Origin: an uncultured Oscillospiraceae bacterium
Lineage (GTDB): Bacteria > Bacillota_A > Clostridia > Oscillospirales > Oscillospiraceae
Assembly (NCBI GenBank): GCA_934667865.1
Contig: CAKUMR010000051.1
Span: 1 to 7,623 of the forward strand
DNA length: 7,623 bases
Direction: 5' to 3'
Shown here: piece after piece, positions 1 through 5,550 of the stretch
Layout of the letters: every line of letters begins with the position of its first letter
Numbering within the stretch: the stretch's first letter is position 1
Notes under the pieces: generated by a model
What the model was told of the DNA's origin: nothing
The model's input: the letters and a program-made list of their open reading frames with translations, nothing else
Databases searched by the model: none
Made by a program: the position numbers and the translations under genes

Positions 1-314
1 TTACGGAGGAATGTCTGTTCCGCGGCGTGCTGTTCGGGCCCTTCGTCCGCAAATGTCCGTGGCTGGGCTATCTGCTTTCCTCGCTTCTGTTCTCCTTTAT
101 TCACATTATGAACAGCATCGGCGCGCAGTCCGTGCGCGACCTTCTGCTCTGCTTCCTGCAATATATCCCCCTGAGCCTTGCTCTGTGCTGGGTCTACCAG
201 AAAACGAAGAGCATCTGGGGCTCCATCGTGCTGCACTGCGCGGTCAACACCATCTCCTGCCTTGCGCTGCTGGCTTCCTCCATGGCGCAGGCGCTGGAGC
301 AATTCAACTTCTGA
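1..314 (+). CDS. CPBP-family intramembrane glutamic protease, 3' end (5' partial)
   Basis: The reading frame is open from the window edge (first full codon at position 3) to a TGA at 312-314. It encodes about 103 residues, the C-terminal part of a membrane protein of the CPBP (CAAX protease and bacteriocin-processing, Rce1-like) family. All three signature motifs are visible. EExxxR appears as EECLFR at 6-23, FxxxH as FSFIH in the next hydrophobic segment, and HxxxN as HCAVN near the end. These are the catalytic glutamates and the histidine/asparagine residues of glutamic intramembrane proteases. Several hydrophobic stretches are consistent with transmembrane helices. Family members process prenylated proteins or peptides, or act in bacteriocin immunity; the substrate here cannot be told. 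mutL starts 15 nt downstream, so the genes may be cotranscribed. The start and N-terminus are outside the window. Confidence 0.88.
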   Translation, partial: TEECLFRGVLFGPFVRKCPWLGYLLSSLLFSFIHIMNSIGAQSVRDLLLCFLQYIPLSLALCWVYQKTKSIWGSIVLHCAVNTISCLALLASSMAQALEQFNF

Positions 315-329
315 GTTAGGAGCGCATCC

Positions 330-2378
330 ATGCCTAAGATCCAACAGCTTTCGCCCCATGTGGCGGATCTCATCGCCGCCGGCGAGGTCGTCGAGCGGCC
401 GGCCAGCGCCGCCAAGGAGCTGGTTGAAAACGCCATCGACGCCGGCGCAAAGAATGTCACCGTCGAGCTTCAGAACGGCGGCATGACCTTCCTGCGCGTC
501 ACGGACGACGGCTGCGGCATCCCCGCGGACGAAGCGGAGACCGCCTTTCTGCGCCACGCCACGAGCAAGCTGCGGCAGGCTTCCGATCTGGAGGCCATCC
601 ACACGCTGGGCTTCCGCGGCGAAGCGCTGGCGGCGATCTCCTCCGTTTCACGCATCGACCTGCTGACCAAGACCGCGGACGCGCGGCTCGGCGTGAGCCT
701 GCATCTGGAGGCCGGGAAGGTCACGCAGCGCGAGGAGGCCGGCTGCCCCGACGGCACGACCATCATCGTGCGCGATCTGTTTTTCAACACCCCTGCGCGC
801 ATGAAATTCATGAAGCGCGACAGCGTCGAAGGCTCGGCGCTGCTGGCCGCGGTGCAGCGGCTGGCCGTTGCGCACCCGGAGGTGTCCTTCCGGGTGATCA
901 AGGACGGCGAGGAGCAGCTGCACACCTCCGGCGACGGGCAGCTGCTCGGCGCGATCTACGCGGTGTTCGGCCGTCAGACCGCGAAGGAGATGATCCCGGT
1001 GGACAGCCATTGGGAGAAAAACGCCCTGACGGGCTTTGTTTCCCGTCCCACCGCCACGCGCGGCACGCGCGCAAATCAGCTCTTTTTCGTCAACGGGCGG
1101 CACATCCGCTCCAAGACGCTCACCGCCGCGCTGGAGGAGGCCTACCGCAACCGCATGATGGTCGGGCGCTTCCCCTCCTGCGTGCTGCACCTGTCGGTGC
1201 CGGAGCATCTGGTGGACGTGAACGTCCACCCCGCCAAGACCGAGGTCAAGTTCCTCAACGAGCGCGAGATCTTCGACTGCGTACGCTACGGCGTACAGGG
1301 CGCGCTGGACGGCGACGCAGGCCGTGTGGAAATGAAACTGGACGGCCGGTCCGGCGGCACGCACACCGCCCCGAAGCAGGACTTCTTCCGCACGATGAAC
1401 GCGGAGGAGTACAAGGTCTTTGCGCAGGCCGTGCAGGATATGCCGCGCGTGCAGCCCGGCGCCGCCATGGACGTACTGAAAAGTCCCAACCGTTTTGCGT
1501 CCGCACCGGAAGTCACGCCGCGGGAAGCCGCCAAGCCGGCGGAACGGTCTACCCGCAAGGGGTACGCCGCATCCCTAGGGCAGCAAAGCTGCCAAGGGCT
1601 GCGCAGAAAACCGTTCCCTACAGAAGAATTATCCGGTTCCGTTTCTGACAAATCTGCGGCTTCTGCCCCCGCTGCACAAAATTCCGCCCCCACCGGCGCA
1701 GCCAGTCTCCCGCATCGCCCCGTAGGGAACGGTTCTGACCGTTCCGCTGCTGGCACACCCGCTGTACCGGATTCCGCTCCCATCGAGCAGACCGAGCTTC
1801 CCCTCGCCGCGCAGGACTGGCGTATGGTGGGCGAAGCCTTCGACACCTATATTCTCGTCGAGCAGGGCGAGGAGCTCCTGCTCATCGACAAGCACGCCGC
1901 GCACGAGCGCATCCTCTTTGAAAAGCTCCGCACGAGCCATGAGCCCATTCTCCCCCAGCTGCTCTTGCAGCCCATCGTCTGCACGCCGGAGCGCGAGGAG
2001 ACCGCGATCCTGCTGGAAAACGCACCGCTTCTGGCGGAATTCGGCTATGAATTCACGGACTTCGGCGGCGGCAGTCTGGCGCTGCGCCAGATCCCGGCAG
2101 AGCTTGACCCCTCCGAGGCCGCCGCAAGCCTGACCGCGCTGGCGGGTGAGCTGCTGGCCGGACGCCATCTGACGCCGGAGGGTCTGCGTGACAACCTGCT
2201 GCACACCGTTGCCTGCAAGGCGGCGATCAAGGGCTCCCGCCGCACCGACGAAAAGGAAAAGCTGGCGCTGGTGCGGGAGGTCCTTTCCCGCGGCGACATC
2301 CGCTACTGCCCGCACGGCCGCCCTGTCTGCATCTGCCTGACGCGCGCCCAGCTGGAGCGGCAGTTCAAGAGGGCGTAA
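330..2378 (+). CDS. mutL: DNA mismatch repair protein MutL (endonuclease-type)
   Basis: This 682-residue protein has the MutL layout and is of normal length. The N-terminal GHKL ATPase carries E30/N34 in KELVENAIDAGA, DDGCGI at 59-64 and GFRGEAL at 94-100. The transducer domain includes DVNVHPAKTEVKF. A long low-complexity linker (about 355-500) leads to a C-terminal dimerisation/nuclease domain. The metal-binding motif DxHA(x)2E(x)4E is present as DKHAAHERILFE (520-531), with ACKAA at 628 and CPHGRP at 660-665. MutL couples MutS mismatch recognition to repair; in bacteria without MutH it nicks the daughter strand itself, which this motif predicts. The start is set by TTAGGAG seven bases upstream of the ATG. 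miaA begins one base after the stop, so the two are surely cotranscribed. Two oddities stand out. Lysine replaces the common glutamine in the DQHA motif, and the linker contains palindromic elements and a tandem duplication (described separately). mutS is not in this window. Confidence 0.97.
   Translation: MPKIQQLSPHVADLIAAGEVVERPASAAKELVENAIDAGAKNVTVELQNGGMTFLRVTDDGCGIPADEAETAFLRHATSKLRQASDLEAIHTLGFRGEALAAISSVSRIDLLTKTADARLGVSLHLEAGKVTQREEAGCPDGTTIIVRDLFFNTPARMKFMKRDSVEGSALLAAVQRLAVAHPEVSFRVIKDGEEQLHTSGDGQLLGAIYAVFGRQTAKEMIPVDSHWEKNALTGFVSRPTATRGTRANQLFFVNGRHIRSKTLTAALEEAYRNRMMVGRFPSCVLHLSVPEHLVDVNVHPAKTEVKFLNEREIFDCVRYGVQGALDGDAGRVEMKLDGRSGGTHTAPKQDFFRTMNAEEYKVFAQAVQDMPRVQPGAAMDVLKSPNRFASAPEVTPREAAKPAERSTRKGYAASLGQQSCQGLRRKPFPTEELSGSVSDKSAASAPAAQNSAPTGAASLPHRPVGNGSDRSAAGTPAVPDSAPIEQTELPLAAQDWRMVGEAFDTYILVEQGEELLLIDKHAAHERILFEKLRTSHEPILPQLLLQPIVCTPEREETAILLENAPLLAEFGYEFTDFGGGSLALRQIPAELDPSEAAASLTALAGELLAGRHLTPEGLRDNLLHTVACKAAIKGSRRTDEKEKLALVREVLSRGDIRYCPHGRPVCICLTRAQLERQFKRA
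1540..1621 (-). repeat. Palindromic element, long copy, inserted in frame in mutL
   Basis: Read on the minus strand, this 82-nt stretch starts GTAGGGAACGGT and ends ACCGTTCCG. On the plus strand GGAACGGT (1541-1548) and ACCGTTCC (1610-1617) form a perfect 8-bp outer stem. Two further hairpins nest inside it: TACCC/GGGTA (1550-1554 with 1560-1564), and a 14-bp stem at 1568-1603 with one mismatch, a small bulge and an AAA loop (GGCAGC/GCTGCC core). It is translated as MutL residues about 404-431, in the linker between the ATPase and nuclease domains, without breaking the frame. A second element with the same ends lies at 1722-1746. I infer a miniature palindromic repeat of REP/MITE type. Copies elsewhere in the genome would be needed to prove mobility. 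Confidence 0.6.
1644..1793 (+). repeat. Degenerate 90-nt (30-codon) tandem duplication in the mutL linker
   Basis: MutL residues 439-468 begin SDKSAASAPAAQNSAP, and residues from 469 begin SDRSAAGTPAVPDSAP. The two share the pattern SD(K/R)SAA..PA...SAP...LP at a spacing of exactly 30 codons. At DNA level TTCTGAC recurs at 1643-1649 and 1733-1739, and CCCGCTG followed by ATTCCGC recurs at the same spacing. The second copy is incomplete, running into the C-terminal domain. The copies have diverged, so the duplication is not recent. It lengthens a disordered Ala/Pro/Ser linker. Confidence 0.65.
1722..1746 (+). repeat. Palindromic element, minimal copy, in mutL
   Basis: GTAGGGAACGGT, the loop TCTG, then ACCGTTCCG: a perfect 8-bp stem (GGAACGGT 1726-1733 with ACCGTTCC 1738-1745) closed by four bases. 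The ends are identical to those of the element at 1540-1621 but in the opposite orientation. As a result 1609-1621 and 1722-1734 are a perfect 13-bp inverted repeat. It is translated in frame within MutL (about residues 465-473). Confidence 0.6.
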
Positions 2379-2379
2379 G

Positions 2380-3315
2380 ATGGACCACATCGTCTGTATC
2401 GTCGGCCCGACGGCTTCGGGCAAGACGCGCCTTTCCGTGGAGCTGGCGCTGGCCATGGGCGCGGAGATCGTGTCCTTCGACTCCATGCAGCTCTACAGGC
2501 GCATGGACGTCGGCACGGCCAAGCCCACGAAGGAGGAGCGCCGCGGCGTGCCGCACCATATGCTGGACGTATTTGCGCCGGACGAGCCCTGCTCGGTCAG
2601 CCGCTATGTCGAGCTGGCGGATAGCTGCGTGCAGGACATTCTCGCGCGCGGAAAGCCGGTCGTTCTGGTCGGCGGCACGGGGCTGTATATCGACGCGCTC
2701 ATCGCCGGGCGCAGCTTCGCGCCCTATCCGCAGACCGGGCGGCGGGAGGAATTGACCCGCATCGCGGACGAGCAGGGCATTGAGGTCCTGCTGGAGCGTC
2801 TGCGCGAGGTCGATCCGGAGTCCGCCGCGCGGCTGCATCCCTCCAACCGCAAGCGCATCATCCGCGCGCTGGAGGTCTGGCTGGAAACCGGCAAGACCAT
2901 CACGCAGCACAATCTGGAAACGCAGGCGCAGCCGCCGAAATACAACCCCGTCTGGCTGGGGCTGAACTTCCCCGACCGCACGCAGCTCTACGCGCGCATC
3001 GACCTGCGCGCAAAGCAGATGTTTGACGGGGGGCTTGCCGCAGAGGTGCGGGCGCTTCTCGCCTCCGGCGTGCCGGACAATGCGACGTCCATGCAGGCCA
3101 TCGGCTACAAGGAGGTCGTCCGCGCGCTGCGCGGCGAGTGCTCCATGGACGAGGCACTGGCCGAGGTGCAGCAGTCCTCCCGGCGCTACGCCAAGCGGCA
3201 GCTCACGTGGTTCCGCCGCAATGAAGCCGTCCGCTGGCTGGACGCGGGACTTCCGTTTTCCGAACTTTTTTCCGCCGCCCGGCAGGAAATTCCCTTTTTC
3301 GACAGGACAACTTGA
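2380..3315 (+). CDS. miaA: tRNA dimethylallyltransferase MiaA
   Basis: This 311-residue protein transfers a dimethylallyl group from DMAPP to N6 of adenosine 37 in tRNAs that read U-starting codons, giving i6A, which stabilises codon-anticodon pairing. Family signatures are clear: the P-loop GPTASGKT at 9-16, DSMQLYR at 34-40 (the conserved Asp and Gln of the active site and base recognition), VGTAKPT at 44-50, VPHHMLD at 57-63 and VGGTGLY at 97-103. The C-terminal tRNA-binding part includes the conserved YAKRQLTWFRRN stretch. The length is typical. The start lies one base after the mutL stop, with AGAGGG at 2367-2372 inside the end of mutL as the likely ribosome site. Synteny mutL-miaA-hfq is shared with distant bacteria including E. 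coli. hfq follows after 39 bases. Confidence 0.97.
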   Translation: MDHIVCIVGPTASGKTRLSVELALAMGAEIVSFDSMQLYRRMDVGTAKPTKEERRGVPHHMLDVFAPDEPCSVSRYVELADSCVQDILARGKPVVLVGGTGLYIDALIAGRSFAPYPQTGRREELTRIADEQGIEVLLERLREVDPESAARLHPSNRKRIIRALEVWLETGKTITQHNLETQAQPPKYNPVWLGLNFPDRTQLYARIDLRAKQMFDGGLAAEVRALLASGVPDNATSMQAIGYKEVVRALRGECSMDEALAEVQQSSRRYAKRQLTWFRRNEAVRWLDAGLPFSELFSAARQEIPFFDRTT

Positions 3316-3339
3316 TAAAATACAGGTATTACTTATAGA
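3312..3339 (+). promoter_or_regulatory. Possible sigma-70 promoter upstream of hfq
   Basis: TTGATA (3312-3317, five of six to consensus) is followed after 16 bp by TATAGA (3334-3339, four of six). Transcription would start near 3346, inside the palindrome next to the hfq start, leaving a leader of under ten bases and little or no Shine-Dalgarno. That makes the promoter doubtful as the main source of hfq mRNA, although AT-richness of the short gap fits a control region. Confidence 0.3.
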
Positions 3340-3354
3340 AATGAGGTAATACCT
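3324..3354 (+). promoter_or_regulatory. Paired palindromes / 9-bp inverted repeat at the hfq start
   Basis: Two 11-bp near-palindromes, AGGTATTACTT (3324-3334) and AGGTAATACCT (3344-3354), lie 20 bp apart centre to centre, about two helical turns, with the second touching the hfq ATG. The same bases form a perfect 9-bp inverted repeat, AGGTATTAC (3324-3332) with GTAATACCT (3346-3354), and a 13-nt loop. The Shine-Dalgarno GAGGT (3343-3347) sits at the loop/stem junction. It could be an operator for a dimeric repressor or an RNA hairpin limiting hfq translation; the sequence does not decide which. Confidence 0.5.
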
Positions 3355-3576
3355 ATGGCAAACACGGAAAATTTGCAGGATCTGATTCTGAACGAGGTGC
3401 GCAGGGAGCATATGCCCGTCACACTGTTCCTGATGAACGGCTTTCAGCTCAAGGGTATCGTGACCGGCTTCGACAGCTTCACCGTCATCCTCAGCTCGGA
3501 GGGACGGCAGCAGATGATCTACAAGCACGCGATCTCCACGCTCGTTCCTTTGCAGCCGGTGCATATCGGCGGATAA
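3355..3576 (+). CDS. hfq: RNA chaperone Hfq
   Basis: This 73-residue protein is an Sm-like, ring-forming hexamer subunit that binds U-rich RNA 3' ends and A-rich motifs, and promotes pairing of small RNAs with mRNAs. The Sm1 region includes Q8, D9, D40 and F42, which match the E. coli proximal-face positions. The Sm2 signature YKHAIST is at 56-62, one residue later than in E. coli. The rim patch reads R16 R17 E18 H19, so two arginines are kept. The C-terminal tail after the Sm core is very short (about ten residues), as is common in Firmicutes. The start is supported by GAGGT seven bases upstream. It is last in the mutL-miaA-hfq set. The start codon is abutted by a palindrome, and the 3' end carries a GC-rich hairpin followed by a T run. 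Confidence 0.97.
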   Translation: MANTENLQDLILNEVRREHMPVTLFLMNGFQLKGIVTGFDSFTVILSSEGRQQMIYKHAISTLVPLQPVHIGG

Positions 3577-3600
3577 GCACCCGGCTGCCCTGCATTTTTT
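3552..3600 (+). terminator. Hairpin plus T6 at the end of hfq, possible weak terminator
   Basis: GCAGCCGGTGC (3552-3562) pairs with GCACCCGGCTGC (3577-3588) over 11 bp with one bulged C and a 14-nt loop. The hairpin begins within hfq codons and crosses the stop. A run of six T follows at 3595-3600, but six bases (CCTGCA) separate stem and T run, which is longer than in a standard intrinsic terminator. The Shine-Dalgarno of the next gene comes directly after. It may give partial termination, an RNA 3' end, or simply a structured junction. Confidence 0.35.
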
Positions 3601-3611
3601 GAGGACAGAGT

Positions 3612-4823
3612 ATGAAAAAGCAGGGTGAACTTTACTTAAAAATCATATCCATTGTACTCGCGGCGGTCGTGCTGGCGTATGTGCTGTTTTCGGTGCTGTT
3701 CAAGTCCGGCAGCAGCTACGCCCTGACCGCGGCGGTGCGCTGCGAAGTCGGCGACGGGATGACCGTTTCCGGCTTTGTGGTGCGTTCCGAGAAAATTTTG
3801 ACGGCGGAGCAGTCCATCGTGGTCAGCGAGCTTGCCGAGGGCGAGCGCGTCGGCGGCGGACAGGCCGTCGCCACGGTCTACCGGTCGGCCGAGGCGCGGG
3901 CCCAGCGGCTGGAGCTGCTGCGCCTGCAAACCCAGCTCGACCAGCTGAACTACGCCTCCGAGGGTCTGGGCAGCCGCGACGATTCCTCGCTCGATCTTCA
4001 GATCCGGGAGCTTCTGGTACAGTCGGCGCAGTACGCGCAGAATCAGCAGCTGTCCTCCGCGCGCGCCGCGGCGGAGGAGCTTCAGCCCATGGTGCTGCGC
4101 CGCAGCGTTTCCGACGATGACGGCGCGCGCATCAATGCCCGCATCACCGAGCTTTCCGCCCGCATTGCGGAGCTGAGCGCCGCGGCCGGGCAGACGCAGT
4201 CCGTCACGGTGTCCTCCTCCGGCTATTTCTCTGCGGCGGCGGACGGGCTGGAGAACATTCTGACCCCGGAGGCCGTGCTGGAGATGAACGTGGCGCAGCT
4301 CCGCAAGCTGGAAAACGAAACCACCGCCGCCCCCGCAGGCGCCTTCGGCCGTCTGATTCTCGGTCAGAAATGGTACTTCGCCGCCGAGGTCCCCGCCGAC
4401 CGGCTGGAGGGTCACTACGAGGGTGATCGTTTAACGGTGAATTTTTCCGGAGAATCCCTGCAAAATCTCACGATGACGATAGAACGCATCGGCGAGAACG
4501 AGGACGGCAGCTGCGTGCTGGTCCTCTCCTGCGAGCGGCTGATGCAGAAAATCAGCGCGCTGCGCCGCCAGACGGCGGACATCATCTTTGAAACCTACAC
4601 GGGGCTGAGCGTGGAGCCGCAAGCGCTTTACTATGTGGACGGCGAGGCCGGCGTGTATGTGCTGGAGGGCGCGCGCGCCCGCTTCAAGCCGGTGAATATT
4701 CTATATGAATACGCGGACGGCTACGTGGTCGAGCTGGACAAGTCCGACACGGACAACCTCTGGCCGGAGGACGAGATCATCCTGACCTCGGACGACATCT
4801 ATAACGGGAAGGTGTTTGAATGA
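3612..4823 (+). CDS. HlyD-like membrane-anchored protein of unknown function
   Basis: This is a 403-residue protein. A short positive N-terminus is followed by one hydrophobic segment (about 8-30), then a large outside region, predicting a single-pass membrane anchor. Residues about 50-90 (VSGFVVRSEKIL...EGERVGGGQAVATVY) resemble the biotinyl/lipoyl-like half-motif of HlyD/membrane-fusion proteins. Helical, Gln/Glu/Leu-rich segments follow at about 93-113, 127-164 and 172-191, likely a coiled-coil hairpin. SSGYFSAAADG near 202-212 may be the returning half of the lipoyl-like fold, and a beta-rich C-terminus follows. No ABC or RND transporter gene is near. The start has GAGG seven bases upstream. 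The stop overlaps the yggS start (ATGA), so translation is probably coupled. Placement just before yggS-sepF-divIVA suggests an envelope or division role, but that is inference only. Confidence 0.75.
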   Translation: MKKQGELYLKIISIVLAAVVLAYVLFSVLFKSGSSYALTAAVRCEVGDGMTVSGFVVRSEKILTAEQSIVVSELAEGERVGGGQAVATVYRSAEARAQRLELLRLQTQLDQLNYASEGLGSRDDSSLDLQIRELLVQSAQYAQNQQLSSARAAAEELQPMVLRRSVSDDDGARINARITELSARIAELSAAAGQTQSVTVSSSGYFSAAADGLENILTPEAVLEMNVAQLRKLENETTAAPAGAFGRLILGQKWYFAAEVPADRLEGHYEGDRLTVNFSGESLQNLTMTIERIGENEDGSCVLVLSCERLMQKISALRRQTADIIFETYTGLSVEPQALYYVDGEAGVYVLEGARARFKPVNILYEYADGYVVELDKSDTDNLWPEDEIILTSDDIYNGKVFE

Positions 4824-5515
4824 TTGCAGAAAACATCCGGGTCATCCGGGAAAACATGGCGCGCGCCGCGCTGGCCGCGGGCCGGCGGCCGGAGGACATC
4901 CTCCTGTGCGCCGCAACGAAGATGAACGATTCCGCGCGCGTCCGCGAGGCCATCGCCGCGGGCGTGGACTGCTGCGGCGAAAACCGCGTGCAGGAGCTGG
5001 TGCAGAAGCAAGGCGAGCACGCCTACGACGGCGCGCCCGTGCATTTCATCGGCCACTTGCAGACGAACAAGGTCCGGCAGGTCGTGGGCAAGGTCGCCCT
5101 TATTCAGTCGGTGGACCGGCTGGAGCTGCTGCAATGCATCGAGCGCGAGGCGGAAAAGCAGGGCATCGTGCAGGACATCCTGCTGGAGGTCAACATCGCC
5201 GCCGAGGAGAGCAAGTCCGGCTTTTCCCCGGAGGAAGCGCCGGAGATCGCCGCCCGGATGGGCGAATTTCCCCACTGCCATCTGCTCGGACTCATGGCAA
5301 TTCCGCCGATCTCGGAAAATTCCGGCGATAATTGCAGATATTTTGAGAAAATTCACACAATAGCTGTTGACATAACAGCGAAAAAATACGATAATGTCCG
5401 TATGGATTGTCTGTCCATGGGAATGTCGGAGGATTATGCCGATGCCATTGCCTGCGGCAGCACCATGATCCGCGTCGGGACTGCGATCTTCGGCGCGCGC
5501 AACTACAACAAATAA
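4820..5515 (+). CDS. yggS: YggS-family pyridoxal phosphate homeostasis protein
   Basis: This 231-residue protein is a single-domain TIM-barrel PLP-binding protein of the YggS/YlmE/PROSC family. Members bind PLP without known catalytic activity and keep free vitamin B6 and amino/keto-acid pools in balance. The PLP lysine is K34 in LCAATKMN. Other signatures are GENRVQE (53-59), FIGHLQTNK (76-84), SMGMSEDY (199-206) and the phosphate-binding GSTMIRVGTAIFG starting at G213. The length is normal. The ATG overlaps the stop of the HlyD-like gene, with GGGAAGG just upstream. The position before sepF mirrors ylmE before sepF (ylmF) in Bacillus and streptococci. Codons 5330-5395 are AT-rich and use ATA, AGA and ACA, unlike the rest of the gene. 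They hide a promoter-like sequence for the genes downstream. Confidence 0.96.
   Translation: MIAENIRVIRENMARAALAAGRRPEDILLCAATKMNDSARVREAIAAGVDCCGENRVQELVQKQGEHAYDGAPVHFIGHLQTNKVRQVVGKVALIQSVDRLELLQCIEREAEKQGIVQDILLEVNIAAEESKSGFSPEEAPEIAARMGEFPHCHLLGLMAIPPISENSGDNCRYFEKIHTIAVDITAKKYDNVRMDCLSMGMSEDYADAIACGSTMIRVGTAIFGARNYNK
5367..5395 (+). promoter_or_regulatory. Sigma-70 promoter inside yggS, upstream of sepF-divIVA
   Basis: TTGACA (5367-5372, perfect -35) and GATAAT (5390-5395, five of six for -10) are separated by exactly 17 bp. The site falls in the most AT-rich stretch of the window's coding sequence: 23 of 70 bases are G/C at 5331-5400, in an otherwise GC-rich gene. Transcription would start near 5402, giving sepF a leader of about 150 nt. 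It would let the division genes be expressed apart from the upstream repair/tRNA/Hfq genes. Confidence 0.6.
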
Positions 5516-5550
5516 CGAAAAAGATCGAAACGATATGGAGGATTTGACCC

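Noticed and set aside
1010..1648. 212-codon + strand frame overlapping mutL
   Set aside because: Arg/Ala/Gly-rich, out of frame with a conserved MutL transducer region; a shadow.
1541..1745. CRISPR array, tRNA or intrinsic terminator in the mutL linker
   Set aside because: There are only two palindromic units, with unequal interiors and no regular spacers. The folded long copy lacks tRNA landmarks, and no T run follows any hairpin.
3341..3349. Two-codon minicistron ATG-AGG-TAA just upstream of hfq
   Set aside because: The triplets overlap the hfq Shine-Dalgarno and palindrome, and no separate ribosome site precedes them; probably coincidence.
2365..3564. 399-codon open frame on the minus strand
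   Set aside because: Antisense to miaA and hfq, with no recognisable domain and no ribosome site that I can see; a codon-bias shadow.
4816..5331. 171-codon + strand frame starting four bases before yggS
   Set aside because: Low-complexity Arg/Gly/Ala translation, whereas the yggS frame carries the family motifs throughout.
5524..5534. ATCG-AAA-CGAT hairpin before sepF
   Set aside because: Only a 4-bp stem with no T run; too small to support a function.
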